Source: JANSWY01 sp965243755 | GTDB taxonomy: Bacteria > Bacteroidota > Bacteroidia > Cytophagales > Cyclobacteriaceae | Direction: 5' to 3' | NCBI GenBank assembly: GCA_965243755.1 | Contig: CBDEVW010000002.1 | Location: forward strand, 434,001 to 498,000 | Length of the DNA stretch: 64,000 bases | Shown: positions 25,926 through 34,531 of the stretch, one piece after another | How the letters are laid out: the number at the start of each line of letters is the position of its first letter | How positions within the stretch are numbered: position 1 is the first letter of the stretch | The notes under the pieces: model-generated | What the model saw: the letters and a program-made list of their open reading frames with translations, nothing else | The model's database searches: none | Told to the model about the DNA's origin: nothing | Program-made: the position numbers and the translations under genes

Positions 25926-27177
25926 GCACGTTGTAGCATTCCTATTTTTACTACAGGGAACTGCTCTAATAGGACAATCAATCAAGTCTCCATATTCCGT
26001 CATAGGAATTGGAGATCTAAACTTCAATGGATTGGTTCAAAATCAAGGAATGGGTGAACTGGGAATCGGTTACACCAGTAGAAGAAGTATCAATTTACAG
26101 AACCCAGCCTGGTTGTATCGAAACGCACTAAGTACATTTCAGGTGGCGATTGAGGGCGAATACAGGTCTTTTGCGACCAGTGAAGCCACGGAAGGAGGAA
26201 CTTCCGCAGGGCTCAGATATATTTCGTTTGCTATGCCATTGGTAAACAATCGCTTGTCTACATCCTTTGGCGTTCTGCCATTCAGTACAGTTAATTATAA
26301 CCTTGTTTCGCGGGACATAGAACCAGAAAGCAATGTGGAGTATCAGGTAGACTATAATGGAAATGGTGGCCTTACACAGGTTTACTGGTCCAATGGTCTG
26401 AGAGTTACCAAGTCTCTTGGAGTTGGTCTGAAGATAAGATATGTCTTTGGAAGCATAGATAATGAGAACATTGTGAGTATCAATGATGAAAACCTCACCG
26501 CACTCTATACTTCAGCATTTGTAGAGAACCATACATTTTCCGATTTCAATTTTACCGGGGGAATTAGTTATAGAAAAGATATTTTAAAGAACCATGTAAT
26601 TAATGCTGGTGCAACCTATGATTTCAGTGCCATTCTTAGTGGTAACAGAGATGAATTGATGCAACGGCGAAATATTAACAACCAGGTGCTTCGTACAGAT
26701 ACCCTGGTGCTGGATGAGCCGGTTAATTTCAATCTTCCAAACACATTTGCATTTGGATTAAGCTTCGAACAAATCAACAAGTATACTTTTGGTGTCGATA
26801 TAAGGATGCAGGATTGGCAAGAGAGTGGAGGGTTTGAAGGGCAGAACACGACCTACCAGAAAACCATAAAATTTTCAGCGGGAGGAGAGTTTATTCCACA
26901 ATTTGATGACGTCAACAAGTATTTCAACAGAGTTGTTTACAGGGCAGGATTCAGCTATGAGCAGTTGCCTTATTTAGTAAAAGACGTGAAATTGAACGAT
27001 TTTGGTATTAATTTTGGGGGTTCATTCCCAGTTGGGGGCATATCTAGTTTAGATTTTGCACTCAAAATTGGTCAAAGGGGCACTTTAGACAATGATTTAG
27101 TAAGAGAAAGATACTTTAGGTTTGTTTTTGGTGCAACAGTAAATGATCGCTGGTTTATTAGAAGAAGGTACGATTAA
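25912..27177 (+). CDS. Outer-membrane beta-barrel protein (porin-like)
   Basis: A 421-residue protein with signal peptide (cleavage near LIGQ-SIKSPYS). The mature N-terminus SPYSVIGIGDLNFNGLVQNQGMGELGIGYTSR is a FadL/PorV-like opening often seen in Bacteroidota barrels, and the rest consists of amphipathic strands. It ends DRWFIRRRYD. It overlaps coaX by 14 bp and is followed 11 bp later by a TPR gene, which fits a co-transcribed envelope operon. The transported compound is unknown. Confidence 0.75.
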   Translation: MRSFKHVVAFLFLLQGTALIGQSIKSPYSVIGIGDLNFNGLVQNQGMGELGIGYTSRRSINLQNPAWLYRNALSTFQVAIEGEYRSFATSEATEGGTSAGLRYISFAMPLVNNRLSTSFGVLPFSTVNYNLVSRDIEPESNVEYQVDYNGNGGLTQVYWSNGLRVTKSLGVGLKIRYVFGSIDNENIVSINDENLTALYTSAFVENHTFSDFNFTGGISYRKDILKNHVINAGATYDFSAILSGNRDELMQRRNINNQVLRTDTLVLDEPVNFNLPNTFAFGLSFEQINKYTFGVDIRMQDWQESGGFEGQNTTYQKTIKFSAGGEFIPQFDDVNKYFNRVVYRAGFSYEQLPYLVKDVKLNDFGINFGGSFPVGGISSLDFALKIGQRGTLDNDLVRERYFRFVFGATVNDRWFIRRRYD

Positions 27178-27188
27178 AAATAAGAATT

Positions 27189-28505
27189 ATGAAAAAGCAG
27201 ATTTCTACTAGTATCCTATCACTAGTGTTATTACTTTCAATGGGTTGTCTTTCAGCCATTGCTCAACCTGGCTGGAACTGGGGTGAGAATGTCGATAAAG
27301 CCAAAGAACAAAATGCGCTTTATACAGACAATCTTAAAGCAGGTAATTTTGAAGCCGCTAAAGCACCTTTGTTATGGTTATTGGAAAATACTCCTGACCT
27401 GAATGTTTCACTGTATATCAATGGGGCAAAAATATATGAAGGTCTTGCTGAAGCCACCTCAGACAAAGCGCTTAAAAAGGAATATCAGATGAAAGCGCTA
27501 TCCATGTATGACAAGAGGATTGAATACTTTGGTGATGAGGCTAAGGTTTTGAACAGAAAGGGATACAGGGCTTACAAATTCTTAAAAGACGACAAGGCAA
27601 AATATCCAGAACTCCTAAAATTATATGACAGAATATTTGAATTGAATGGAGTGAATGTGTATGCCAACAACCTAGTAGCATATATGGATGTTGTCAGAAG
27701 AAATAAATTGACACGTTCTGACATAACCGATGCTCAGGTGCTTGAGCGATATACTGCCATTTCAGATGTAATAGATGAAAAACTAGCTAAAAAGCCAGGA
27801 GATGCAACCCTGACTAAAATGGCAGATAATGTTGATAAAATTCTATTGGCTACCATTGACTTAACGTGTGACCTTGTTACCGAAATATTCGGAACTAAAC
27901 TTGAAGAAGCACCAGATGTAAGACTGGCTAAAAAAATATTTAAATTGATGTTGACGGGTAAATGTACTGATAGCCCGCTGGCATTTAAGGCTGCTCAAAT
28001 TGTAGTAGAAGCAGAGCCTAACTACGGAATCTACAAGTTCCTGGCGCAAAAATCGGGATCAGATGGTAATACTGACGAAGCTGTAGCTTTCTATGAAAAA
28101 GCTGTAGAACTGACTGATGACAATACTAAGAAATCTGAAGTGTTAGTTAGTGTAGCCAGAATTTATGGCTCAAAAGGTCAGAAATCAACGGCCAGATCAT
28201 ACTGCCACAAGGCACTAAGCTTTGATCCTGCTAATTCGGATGCATACAAGCTGATTGGTGATCTATACATGAACAGCTTCAATGATTGTAAGCAAGGAGT
28301 TAGCAAAGTGGAGGATAGGGCCATTTTCATAGCAGCTTACAAAATGTATCAGAAGGCAGGTTCAAGTTCCTCTATGGCTGCAGCAAAAGCACAATTCCCT
28401 TCAATTGATGAAATCTTCAGCGAAGGATATGAGGAAGGTCAAACGTTAACAGTTGGCTGCTGGGTAAATGAAACAGTTACTCTTGAAAGAAGACCTGCAC
28501 AATAA
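27189..28505 (+). CDS. Periplasmic TPR protein
   Basis: A 438-residue secreted protein: signal peptide with cleavage near AIAQ-PGW, then TPR-type helical repeats (NALYTDNLKAGNFEAAKAPL, ANNLVAYMDVVRRNKL, ALTDD-like segments, VLVSVARIYGSKGQKSTARSY followed by KALSFDPANSDAYKLIGDLYM). Four Cys in the middle and C-terminal parts may form disulfides. It lies between a barrel protein and lptC and is followed by an intrinsic terminator, so it probably acts in outer-membrane assembly or maintenance; this is inferred from context. Confidence 0.75.
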   Translation: MKKQISTSILSLVLLLSMGCLSAIAQPGWNWGENVDKAKEQNALYTDNLKAGNFEAAKAPLLWLLENTPDLNVSLYINGAKIYEGLAEATSDKALKKEYQMKALSMYDKRIEYFGDEAKVLNRKGYRAYKFLKDDKAKYPELLKLYDRIFELNGVNVYANNLVAYMDVVRRNKLTRSDITDAQVLERYTAISDVIDEKLAKKPGDATLTKMADNVDKILLATIDLTCDLVTEIFGTKLEEAPDVRLAKKIFKLMLTGKCTDSPLAFKAAQIVVEAEPNYGIYKFLAQKSGSDGNTDEAVAFYEKAVELTDDNTKKSEVLVSVARIYGSKGQKSTARSYCHKALSFDPANSDAYKLIGDLYMNSFNDCKQGVSKVEDRAIFIAAYKMYQKAGSSSSMAAAKAQFPSIDEIFSEGYEEGQTLTVGCWVNETVTLERRPAQ

Positions 28506-28525
28506 GATTATTAAAACAGATAAGG

Positions 28526-28556
28526 AGCGGCGACCGAATTTCGGTGGCCGCTTTTT
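28526..28556 (+). terminator. Intrinsic terminator between the TPR gene and lptC
   Basis: A near-perfect inverted repeat, AGCGGCGACCGAA with TTCGGTGGCCGCT (one G-G mismatch), followed by five T. It begins 20 nt after the TPR stop and ends just before the preferred lptC start at 28567, so it may limit expression of the downstream genes relative to the upstream ones. Confidence 0.75.
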
Positions 28557-28566
28557 GGTTGTACAG

Positions 28567-29082
28567 ATGGTTGGTCTTATTTACGTCAGTTTGATTATGA
28601 GCTGTGGACAGGATAAGTCAATATTGAACCAACCGGTGTACGAAGGGCCGCTAATCACAATGGATAGCATTGAGACCCTGTATTCTGATGAAGGCATTGT
28701 TAAAATTGTGATAAAAGCTCCAAAAGAACTAAGTTTCGATGGAGGTAACAAAGAGTGGCCGCAAGGTATCTTTCTGGAAATCTATGACCCTGATACACGA
28801 AAGATCACAACTACTTTCAAATCTGACAGGGCGTATTATTACCATGATGAGGATTATTATGTTGGAGAAGGAGATGTGGTAGTATTAAATCTCGAAACCG
28901 GAGATGAGTTGACAACAGAACAACTTTTTTGGAAACCAAAAGAGGATCAGTTTTCTACGGAGAAATTTGTGACAATTAAGGAAAGCGATGGAGAAATACA
29001 CACAGGAACTGGTCTTATTGCTTCGCAGGATTTTGCAACCTATGAAATCACCAACCCAAAAGGTTCACTAAACAGCCAATGA
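28567..29082 (+). CDS. lptC: LptC, LPS export system lipoprotein-like periplasmic protein
   Basis: About 171 residues from the ATG at 28567, which gives a lipoprotein signal MVGLIYVSLIMSC. The frame is open from 28468, but that start overlaps the TPR gene and would read through the terminator hairpin. The mature part has LptC features: ESDSG-like region around PLITMDSIETLYSDEGIVKIVI, the NKEWPQGIFLEIYD strand pair (typical of Bacteroidota LptC), and VGEGDVVVLNLETGDELTTEQLFWKPKEDQ. It bridges LptBFG and LptA in LPS transport. The stop overlaps the next gene by 4 bp. Confidence 0.85.
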   Translation: MVGLIYVSLIMSCGQDKSILNQPVYEGPLITMDSIETLYSDEGIVKIVIKAPKELSFDGGNKEWPQGIFLEIYDPDTRKITTTFKSDRAYYYHDEDYYVGEGDVVVLNLETGDELTTEQLFWKPKEDQFSTEKFVTIKESDGEIHTGTGLIASQDFATYEITNPKGSLNSQ

Positions 29083-29333
29083 AATTAATAGATTACTCTG
29101 CCTTCCCTCTGGGGCTGGCATTTTTTCTAATTGCCTTACATCAATCCATGATGCGTGGGATTTGGGACTCATATTGGATTTTTATGTTAAGTTTCAGTCT
29201 ATTAATTTTATATACTTATAGAAAAGGCAAAAGAAAAATGCAGGAAGACGAGGAACAATCCCGGTTAAAAGCTCAGAAAAAGAAATCTTCTTCCCCTGGA
29301 AATAAAAGGAAGGGTAAACGGAAAAAGAGATAA
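29079..29333 (+). CDS. Small membrane protein with basic tail
   Basis: An 84-residue protein with two hydrophobic helices (about residues 6-23 and 31-46) and a charged C-terminal half that is extremely Lys/Arg-rich (last 25 residues). The start overlaps the lptC stop (ATGA) and the CBS/CNNM gene begins directly after its TAA, so it is tightly embedded in the operon. Function is unknown; the basic tail would face the cytoplasm. Confidence 0.7.
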   Translation: MKLIDYSAFPLGLAFFLIALHQSMMRGIWDSYWIFMLSFSLLILYTYRKGKRKMQEDEEQSRLKAQKKKSSSPGNKRKGKRKKR

Positions 29334-30635
29334 ATGGTGTTCGACTCAAACATAATCCTGATTGCGATTTGCCTGGTGTTTTCAGGTTTTTTCTCGGGTA
29401 TGGAGATAGCATTTATTTCTGCCAACCAACTGCACATTGAGCTGCAAAAGAAAAAAGGAGGTCTGCCTGGAAGAATTCTAAGTAATTTTATTGAAAGGAG
29501 GGCGCAGTTTCTCGCGACTACACTGGTAGGAAATAACCTCGCGTTGGTTTTGTATGGTATTTTCATGGCTGGGTTGTTAGAACCGCAAATTTCACCATGG
29601 TTTCCGGCATCAGAATTTGGGCAACTATTGGTTCTGATCACGCAAACAATCTTATCAACTATTTTAGTGCTGATCACGGCAGAATTTATCCCGAAAAGTA
29701 TATTTATGCTCAACCCGGATTTCCTGCTAAGATTGTTCGCTATCCCAATGAATTTGATTTACTGGCTGTTTTGGATACCGGTATGGATTATCGCTCATAT
29801 TTCAAAGTTTATAATCACCAGGATCTTAAGAGTTGAGTATTCTGAGGATAAACCAGTATTTGGATTAACAGATCTTAATAATTATATCAAAAATACATTT
29901 ACGGTTGGCGACAATAAACAACCTCAGGACGTGGAGGTGGATAGTAATTTATTCAGCAATGCGATAGAATTTAAATCAGTACGGGTAAGGGAATGTATGA
30001 TTCCACGGACAGAAGTGATAGCCCTGGAGATCAATGATTCAATCGACGAGCTAAGGAGACTTTTTATTGATTCCGGTCATTCCAAAATTGTTATTTATAA
30101 GGAGTCTGTTGATGATGTGATCGGTTATTGTCATTCACTCGAGCTATTCAAAAAGCCCAAGGACATCAAATCCATCATGAACCCAATTATCATTGTTCCG
30201 GAAACAATGCCAGCCAACGAACTCATGGTTCAATTCATCACAGAACGCAAGAGTCTTGCACTTGTGGTTGATGAATATGGTGGAACCTCCGGAATAGTTA
30301 GCATGGAGGATATCATCGAAGAGATCTTTGGCGAAATCCAGGACGAGCATGATGATGAATACCTGACCGAGGAGGTCATGGATGACCATAATTGGCTACT
30401 TAGTGCCAGACATGAAGTAGACTACCTCAACGAAAAATATGCACTGGGCTTGCCAGTTGGAGATTATGATACCTTGGGTGGTTTGATATTGGAATTCAAT
30501 GAGAATATTCCAAGCAGGAATGATGTCATTGAAGTGCCTCCCTTCACATTTACAATTTATTCTATGGCAGACAATAGAATAGACAATGTCAAGCTTACCA
30601 TCAACGATTTGGAGAACTCTAAAACTGAGCAATAA
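29334..30635 (+). CDS. CNNM/CBS-domain hemolysin-family membrane protein
   Basis: A 433-residue protein with the CNNM transmembrane domain (residues 1-170, FSGFFSGMEIAFISANQ near the start is its signature), two CBS domains (about 200-320: VRVRECMIPRTEVIAL, IDSGHSKIVIYKESVDDVIGY, VVDEYGGTSGIVSMEDIIEEI) and a C-terminal CorC_HlyC domain. The family includes Mg2+/Co2+ export or resistance proteins, and GldE of Flavobacterium. There is no spacer to the preceding small gene. The exact ion is not known. Confidence 0.88.
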   Translation: MVFDSNIILIAICLVFSGFFSGMEIAFISANQLHIELQKKKGGLPGRILSNFIERRAQFLATTLVGNNLALVLYGIFMAGLLEPQISPWFPASEFGQLLVLITQTILSTILVLITAEFIPKSIFMLNPDFLLRLFAIPMNLIYWLFWIPVWIIAHISKFIITRILRVEYSEDKPVFGLTDLNNYIKNTFTVGDNKQPQDVEVDSNLFSNAIEFKSVRVRECMIPRTEVIALEINDSIDELRRLFIDSGHSKIVIYKESVDDVIGYCHSLELFKKPKDIKSIMNPIIIVPETMPANELMVQFITERKSLALVVDEYGGTSGIVSMEDIIEEIFGEIQDEHDDEYLTEEVMDDHNWLLSARHEVDYLNEKYALGLPVGDYDTLGGLILEFNENIPSRNDVIEVPPFTFTIYSMADNRIDNVKLTINDLENSKTEQ

Positions 30636-30642
30636 AACAATT

Positions 30643-30672
30643 TTTGATTTCTTGATAATGTGCGTATTTTTG
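30643..30672 (+). promoter_or_regulatory. Promoter of the PpiD-like gene
   Basis: TTTG at 30643-30646, an 18-nt spacer and TATTTTTG at 30665-30672: both boxes match the Bacteroidota consensus exactly. The ATG follows 22 nt later. Confidence 0.75.
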
Positions 30673-30694
30673 CGCTCTTTAAAAAGATTTTTGC

Positions 30695-32491
30695 ATGGCT
30701 TTAATTAACAAAATAAGAGAGAAGACAGGACTAGCAGTTGGTGTAATTGCCTTTGGTTTGATTCTGTTTTTAGTGGGTGGAGATTTACTTGGTCCAAACT
30801 CCTTAATTCTTGGTCAAAATAAAACGGTGGTTGGTGAAATCGCAGGTCAGGAAATCGATTATCAGGATTTCGTGCAGCAGGTTGAATTATACTCCAATAA
30901 CATCGCAAGAAACTACGGGAGAAACCCTTCCTCGGAGGAATTAGTAGGGATCAGAGACCAGGTTTGGAAAAATCTTATCAATGAAATTACCTATGAGGCT
31001 CAATATGACGCTTTAGGATTGAGAGTTAGTGACAAGGAGATGGAGGAGATGATTCTGGGAGAGAATATAAGTCCTTTGGTACGACAGAATTTCACTAATC
31101 CACAAACCGGTCAGTTTAACAAGGAGGCCATCAGAAATTATCTGGCAAACATCACTGATGCTCAAAGGCCACAATGGGATGATTTTCAAAATCAGGTTGG
31201 GCTCTATCGTTTGTCAAGCAAATATCAGAACCTGTTGATCAACACAAATTATGTTTCTTCTGCTGAGGCTAAACTTGATTACAAATCAAAAAACTCAACT
31301 GCGAACGTGAAGTACCTTTATGTACCGTTCCTTTCTATTGCAGATTCTACCGTAAGCGTAACCGATGCAGAACTTAAGGCTTATCTTGACAAGAACAGCT
31401 CAGATTATGAGGTTGAGGAGACAAGAGATATTAGCTATGTCACATTTAAGGTTGTTCCTAGCAAAGAAGACAGTGCCATGGCATTGCAGGAATTGGAGAA
31501 CTTGTATGAAAATCTTGCCAATGCTGAAAATGATTCTCTTTTTGCATTGAGAAATTCAGAGGCTTTTACGCCATTCAAATCTTACAATGAATCTAATCTT
31601 CCTGTTGAGTTTCTAATGCTTGAAAATATTGAAGAGGGAGCGATAGTAGGACCGAGCATCGTTGGCAATAGCTATGTATATTACAAACTGTCAGAAATAG
31701 GAGAAAGAGTTACAGAGGAAGGCACTGAAGCTTACTACAAAATTGCTCAGATTGAAAAGGAGATTTATCCTAGCGACGAAACGATCAACAAGTACTACCG
31801 AGACGCAGATATCTTTGCAACCAACGCCACTAATTTTGATGAGTTTAAAGCCAACGCGGAAAAAGAGGGCTTAAAGATTTCTAGTAAAAAGAAAGTTGGG
31901 ACTAAGGACAGGGTTCTGAATACTTTGGTGAATGCCAGGGAAATCATATTCTGGGCTTTCAATGAAGCCAAGGTTGGAGAAGTGTCTAGTGTATATGACC
32001 TTGACAACACATTTGTTGTTGCAGCTGTAACCGCGAAACAAGAGAAGGGTACTGCTTCTTTGGAGTCTGTGAGATACGAAGTAAGAAGAAAAGTAATCAA
32101 TCAGAAAATGGCCGAAAATATTAAGGCCAAACTTGCGGGTTTATCTGGCACTTTAGATGAAATTGCTACTGCTTATGGTGAAGGCGCGAGAGTACTTGAT
32201 ATGGCTGGACTACAGATGTCTGGAAATACGCTTAACGGTGTTGGTTCAGCTCCTGAAGCTGTTGGGGTTGCATTCACATTAGAACCAGGCGAGAGAAGTG
32301 GTGCGATTGTGGTCGATAATGGAGTGGTAATGATTGAGGTGGTAGACATCACAATGGCCGCTGACCTGGATGACTACACAGCGACAAAAGATCAGGTAGC
32401 TCAAAGCAGACAAATCAGAATCAGGCAAAACATTGATGACGCGATTACAGAGTTTGCGGAAATAGAAGATAACAGACACAAATTCTTTTAA
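30695..32491 (+). CDS. PpiD-like SurA_N periplasmic chaperone lacking a recognisable parvulin domain
   Basis: A 598-residue protein: a membrane anchor at residues 12-31 (LAVGVIAFGLILFLVGG), a SurA_N-type chaperone domain (about 40-190), and a C-terminal region typical of PpiD (KRKVINQKMAENIKAKL, near the end VAQSRQIRIRQNIDDAI). PpiD of Bacteroidota is usually about 700 residues and carries a parvulin PPIase domain with an ARHIL or ASHIL motif; here the segment before the expected domain (YVYYKLSEIGERV) joins after a few residues the segment after it (AYYKIAQIEKEIYPSDETI), near residue 335-350. It would act as a holdase for outer-membrane proteins. It has its own promoter and terminator. Confidence 0.8.
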   Translation: MALINKIREKTGLAVGVIAFGLILFLVGGDLLGPNSLILGQNKTVVGEIAGQEIDYQDFVQQVELYSNNIARNYGRNPSSEELVGIRDQVWKNLINEITYEAQYDALGLRVSDKEMEEMILGENISPLVRQNFTNPQTGQFNKEAIRNYLANITDAQRPQWDDFQNQVGLYRLSSKYQNLLINTNYVSSAEAKLDYKSKNSTANVKYLYVPFLSIADSTVSVTDAELKAYLDKNSSDYEVEETRDISYVTFKVVPSKEDSAMALQELENLYENLANAENDSLFALRNSEAFTPFKSYNESNLPVEFLMLENIEEGAIVGPSIVGNSYVYYKLSEIGERVTEEGTEAYYKIAQIEKEIYPSDETINKYYRDADIFATNATNFDEFKANAEKEGLKISSKKKVGTKDRVLNTLVNAREIIFWAFNEAKVGEVSSVYDLDNTFVVAAVTAKQEKGTASLESVRYEVRRKVINQKMAENIKAKLAGLSGTLDEIATAYGEGARVLDMAGLQMSGNTLNGVGSAPEAVGVAFTLEPGERSGAIVVDNGVVMIEVVDITMAADLDDYTATKDQVAQSRQIRIRQNIDDAITEFAEIEDNRHKFF

Positions 32492-32510
32492 AAAGATTTA
32501 AAATAAATTA

Positions 32511-32541
32511 AAGGCTGGGCTTACACCCGGCTTTTTTTTTG
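32511..32541 (+). terminator. Intrinsic terminator after the PpiD-like gene
   Basis: Stem AAGGCTGGG with CCCGGCTTT (two G-T pairs), a 6-nt loop and nine T in a row. It begins 19 nt after the stop. Confidence 0.85.
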
Positions 32542-32562
32542 GATTATTATTAAATTTCAAAT

Positions 32563-32823
32563 ATGTCCTGGTCTACTACAGAATTTAAAGCGAAGTTGGA
32601 GGCAGAACACGATTTTCCTGGAAGTTATGTTTTCAAGTTTATCGTGCCAATTGCCAGAGAAAAGCAGTTGCAGGATCTGCTTCCACCGGGTAAACTGAGT
32701 AAAAGAAGCTCGAAAAATAATAAATACACCAGTATCACGCTTATTGCTCAAATTAAAACAAGCGATCAGGTGATAGCTGTATATCAGGAAGTTCATAAAA
32801 TCCAGGGAATTATAGCCCTTTAA
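32563..32823 (+). CDS. DUF493 (YbeD-like) protein
   Basis: An 86-residue protein of the DUF493/YbeD family, a small ferredoxin-like fold sometimes linked to lipoate metabolism, with no firm function. Recognisable parts are DFPGSYVFKFIVP near residue 18 and the C-terminal YTSITLIAQIKTSDQVIAVYQEVHKIQGI. The following pterin dehydratase gene begins 2 bp after its stop, so they share a transcript. Confidence 0.85.
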   Translation: MSWSTTEFKAKLEAEHDFPGSYVFKFIVPIAREKQLQDLLPPGKLSKRSSKNNKYTSITLIAQIKTSDQVIAVYQEVHKIQGIIAL

Positions 32824-32825
32824 TT

Positions 32826-33059
32826 ATGTGGAAAGAAGAAAATAATAAACTCACGCAAACATTCAAGTTTAAGGATTTCAATGAAGCATTTGGATTCATG
32901 GCGCGGGTTGCACTTCTGGCAGAGTCGATGCAGCACCATCCCAATTGGTCAAATGTATGGAATACAGTTACGATAGAGCTTACTACACATGATGCGGGTG
33001 ATGTCGTAACAGAAAAGGATCGTAAATTGGCCAAAGCCATTGATGAGTTGCTGAAGTAG
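32826..33059 (+). CDS. Pterin-4a-carbinolamine dehydratase family protein
   Basis: A 77-residue protein. The family signature is clear: AESMQHHPNWSNVWNTV followed by TTHDAGDVVTEKDRKLA, with the two catalytic His in HHP and the later His and Asp. Enzymes of this family dehydrate 4a-hydroxytetrahydrobiopterin formed by aromatic amino acid hydroxylases, and may also act in molybdopterin or other pterin chemistry. No hydroxylase is nearby. It is packed between DUF493 and rsmI with 2 bp gaps. Confidence 0.9.
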   Translation: MWKEENNKLTQTFKFKDFNEAFGFMARVALLAESMQHHPNWSNVWNTVTIELTTHDAGDVVTEKDRKLAKAIDELLK

Positions 33060-33061
33060 TA

Positions 33062-33736
33062 ATGGACACACAGCTATACCTTGTGCCCACACCAATTGGC
33101 AATCTGGAGGATATAACGTTTCGGGCCATACGTGTTTTAAAGGAAGTAGACCTCATTCTTGCTGAGGATACCAGAACTACCGGAAAACTACTAAAGCATT
33201 ATGAAATAAGTACCCCCCAAAAAAGCTATCACATTCACAATGAGCATAAAGTACTCAATCAGGTCATTCAACAATTAGAGGAGGGAAAAAAAATTGCATT
33301 AGTTTCGGACGCAGGTACTCCTGCAATATCCGATCCTGGTTTCTTATTGGTACGAGCGTGTTTACAAAACAATGTGGTTGTTGAGTGTCTCCCCGGCCCT
33401 ACAGCATTTGTTCCAGCACTTGTCAAATCGGGGTTTCCTACTGACCGGTTTTTGTTTGAGGGATTTTTACCACATAAAAAAGGTCGACAAACCAAAATAC
33501 AATCATTTATCGAAGAACCCAGGACGATTGTTCTTTATGAATCACCACACCGGATGATCAAAGCATTGGAACAATTTGTTGAAATATTGGGTGAGGAAAG
33601 AAAAGTTTCAGTCAGTAGGGAGTTGACCAAAATTTATGAAGAGACTGTAACAGGAACTACTAAAGAAGTCCTGGAATTTTTTAAGCAAAAAGGAGCAAAA
33701 GGAGAAATTGTAATTATCTTGGAGGGAAAGAACTAA
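33062..33736 (+). CDS. rsmI: RsmI, 16S rRNA (cytidine1402-2'-O)-methyltransferase
   Basis: A 224-residue SAM-dependent methyltransferase of the tetrapyrrole methylase fold. Landmarks: LYLVPTPIGNLEDITFRAI at the start, EDTRTTGKLLKHYEI, the VSDAGTPAISDPG SAM loop, CLPGPTAFVPALVKSGFPTDRFLFEGFLP and SPHRMIKAL. Length is slightly shorter than E. coli RsmI because the C-terminal extension is missing, as is common in Bacteroidota. It is co-directional with the genes on both sides. Confidence 0.95.
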   Translation: MDTQLYLVPTPIGNLEDITFRAIRVLKEVDLILAEDTRTTGKLLKHYEISTPQKSYHIHNEHKVLNQVIQQLEEGKKIALVSDAGTPAISDPGFLLVRACLQNNVVVECLPGPTAFVPALVKSGFPTDRFLFEGFLPHKKGRQTKIQSFIEEPRTIVLYESPHRMIKALEQFVEILGEERKVSVSRELTKIYEETVTGTTKEVLEFFKQKGAKGEIVIILEGKN

Positions 33737-33739
33737 ACT

Positions 33740-34528
33740 ATGCATAACATCGATCAACTCCTCCAAAAAACAATCAATGTTGTTTATGAAGTTGGCAGAT
33801 TTATTAGGGAAGAAAGAGAAAAGTTCTCAGTCAACCATATTGAGTATAAAGGAAAAAACGACCTGGTTTCTTATGTTGATAAAGAAGCAGAAAAATCCAT
33901 TGTTTCCGGATTAAAGCATTTATTACCAGAAGCGGGCTTTATCACTGAAGAAAAAACCATCAACAAAACGGGAGACGTTTACAACTGGATTGTTGACCCC
34001 TTGGATGGGACAACCAATTTTATCCATGGTTTGCCAGTTTATTCTACATGTGTCGCTCTGCAAAGAAACAATGAAATTGTGCTGGGGGTAGTCTATGAGA
34101 TTAACAAAGATGAATGCTTCTATGCGGTAAAAGATGGAGGAGCATTTTGTAATGGCAAGCAAATTAACGTCACGGACGCCAATGAGATTGGTGAAAGTCT
34201 TTTTGCTACAGGATTCCCAATACACAATTTCGAAAAGTTAAATGAGTACCTCGCAATACTCAATGCATTGATGAAAAACACGCATGGTTTGCGACGTATG
34301 GGGAGTGCAGCAGTAGACCTGGCTTATGTGGCCTGCGGCAGATATGAAGGGTATTTTGAGTATAACCTCAACCCCTGGGATGTTGCAGCTGGTACACTTA
34401 TCGTGCAGGAAGCTGGTGGAATAGTGACAGATTTTTCAGGAGGGGACGATTATATTTTTGGCAAGGAGATGGTGGCTGCAAACGGAGTGCATCCAAAACT
34501 TTTAGAAGTGATTCAATCGCATTGGTAG
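33740..34528 (+). CDS. Inositol monophosphatase family protein
   Basis: A 262-residue Mg2+-dependent phosphatase of the SuhB/IMPase family. The metal and phosphate sites are all visible: GFITEEKT (Glu), WIVDPLDGTTNFIHGLP (the DPLDGT signature), and the C-terminal YFEYNLNPWDVAAGTLIVQEAGG. Substrate may be inositol-1-phosphate or another sugar phosphate. It starts 3 bp after rsmI. Its 3' end faces the radical SAM gene. Confidence 0.92.
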   Translation: MHNIDQLLQKTINVVYEVGRFIREEREKFSVNHIEYKGKNDLVSYVDKEAEKSIVSGLKHLLPEAGFITEEKTINKTGDVYNWIVDPLDGTTNFIHGLPVYSTCVALQRNNEIVLGVVYEINKDECFYAVKDGGAFCNGKQINVTDANEIGESLFATGFPIHNFEKLNEYLAILNALMKNTHGLRRMGSAAVDLAYVACGRYEGYFEYNLNPWDVAAGTLIVQEAGGIVTDFSGGDDYIFGKEMVAANGVHPKLLEVIQSHW

Positions 34529-34531
34529 TGA

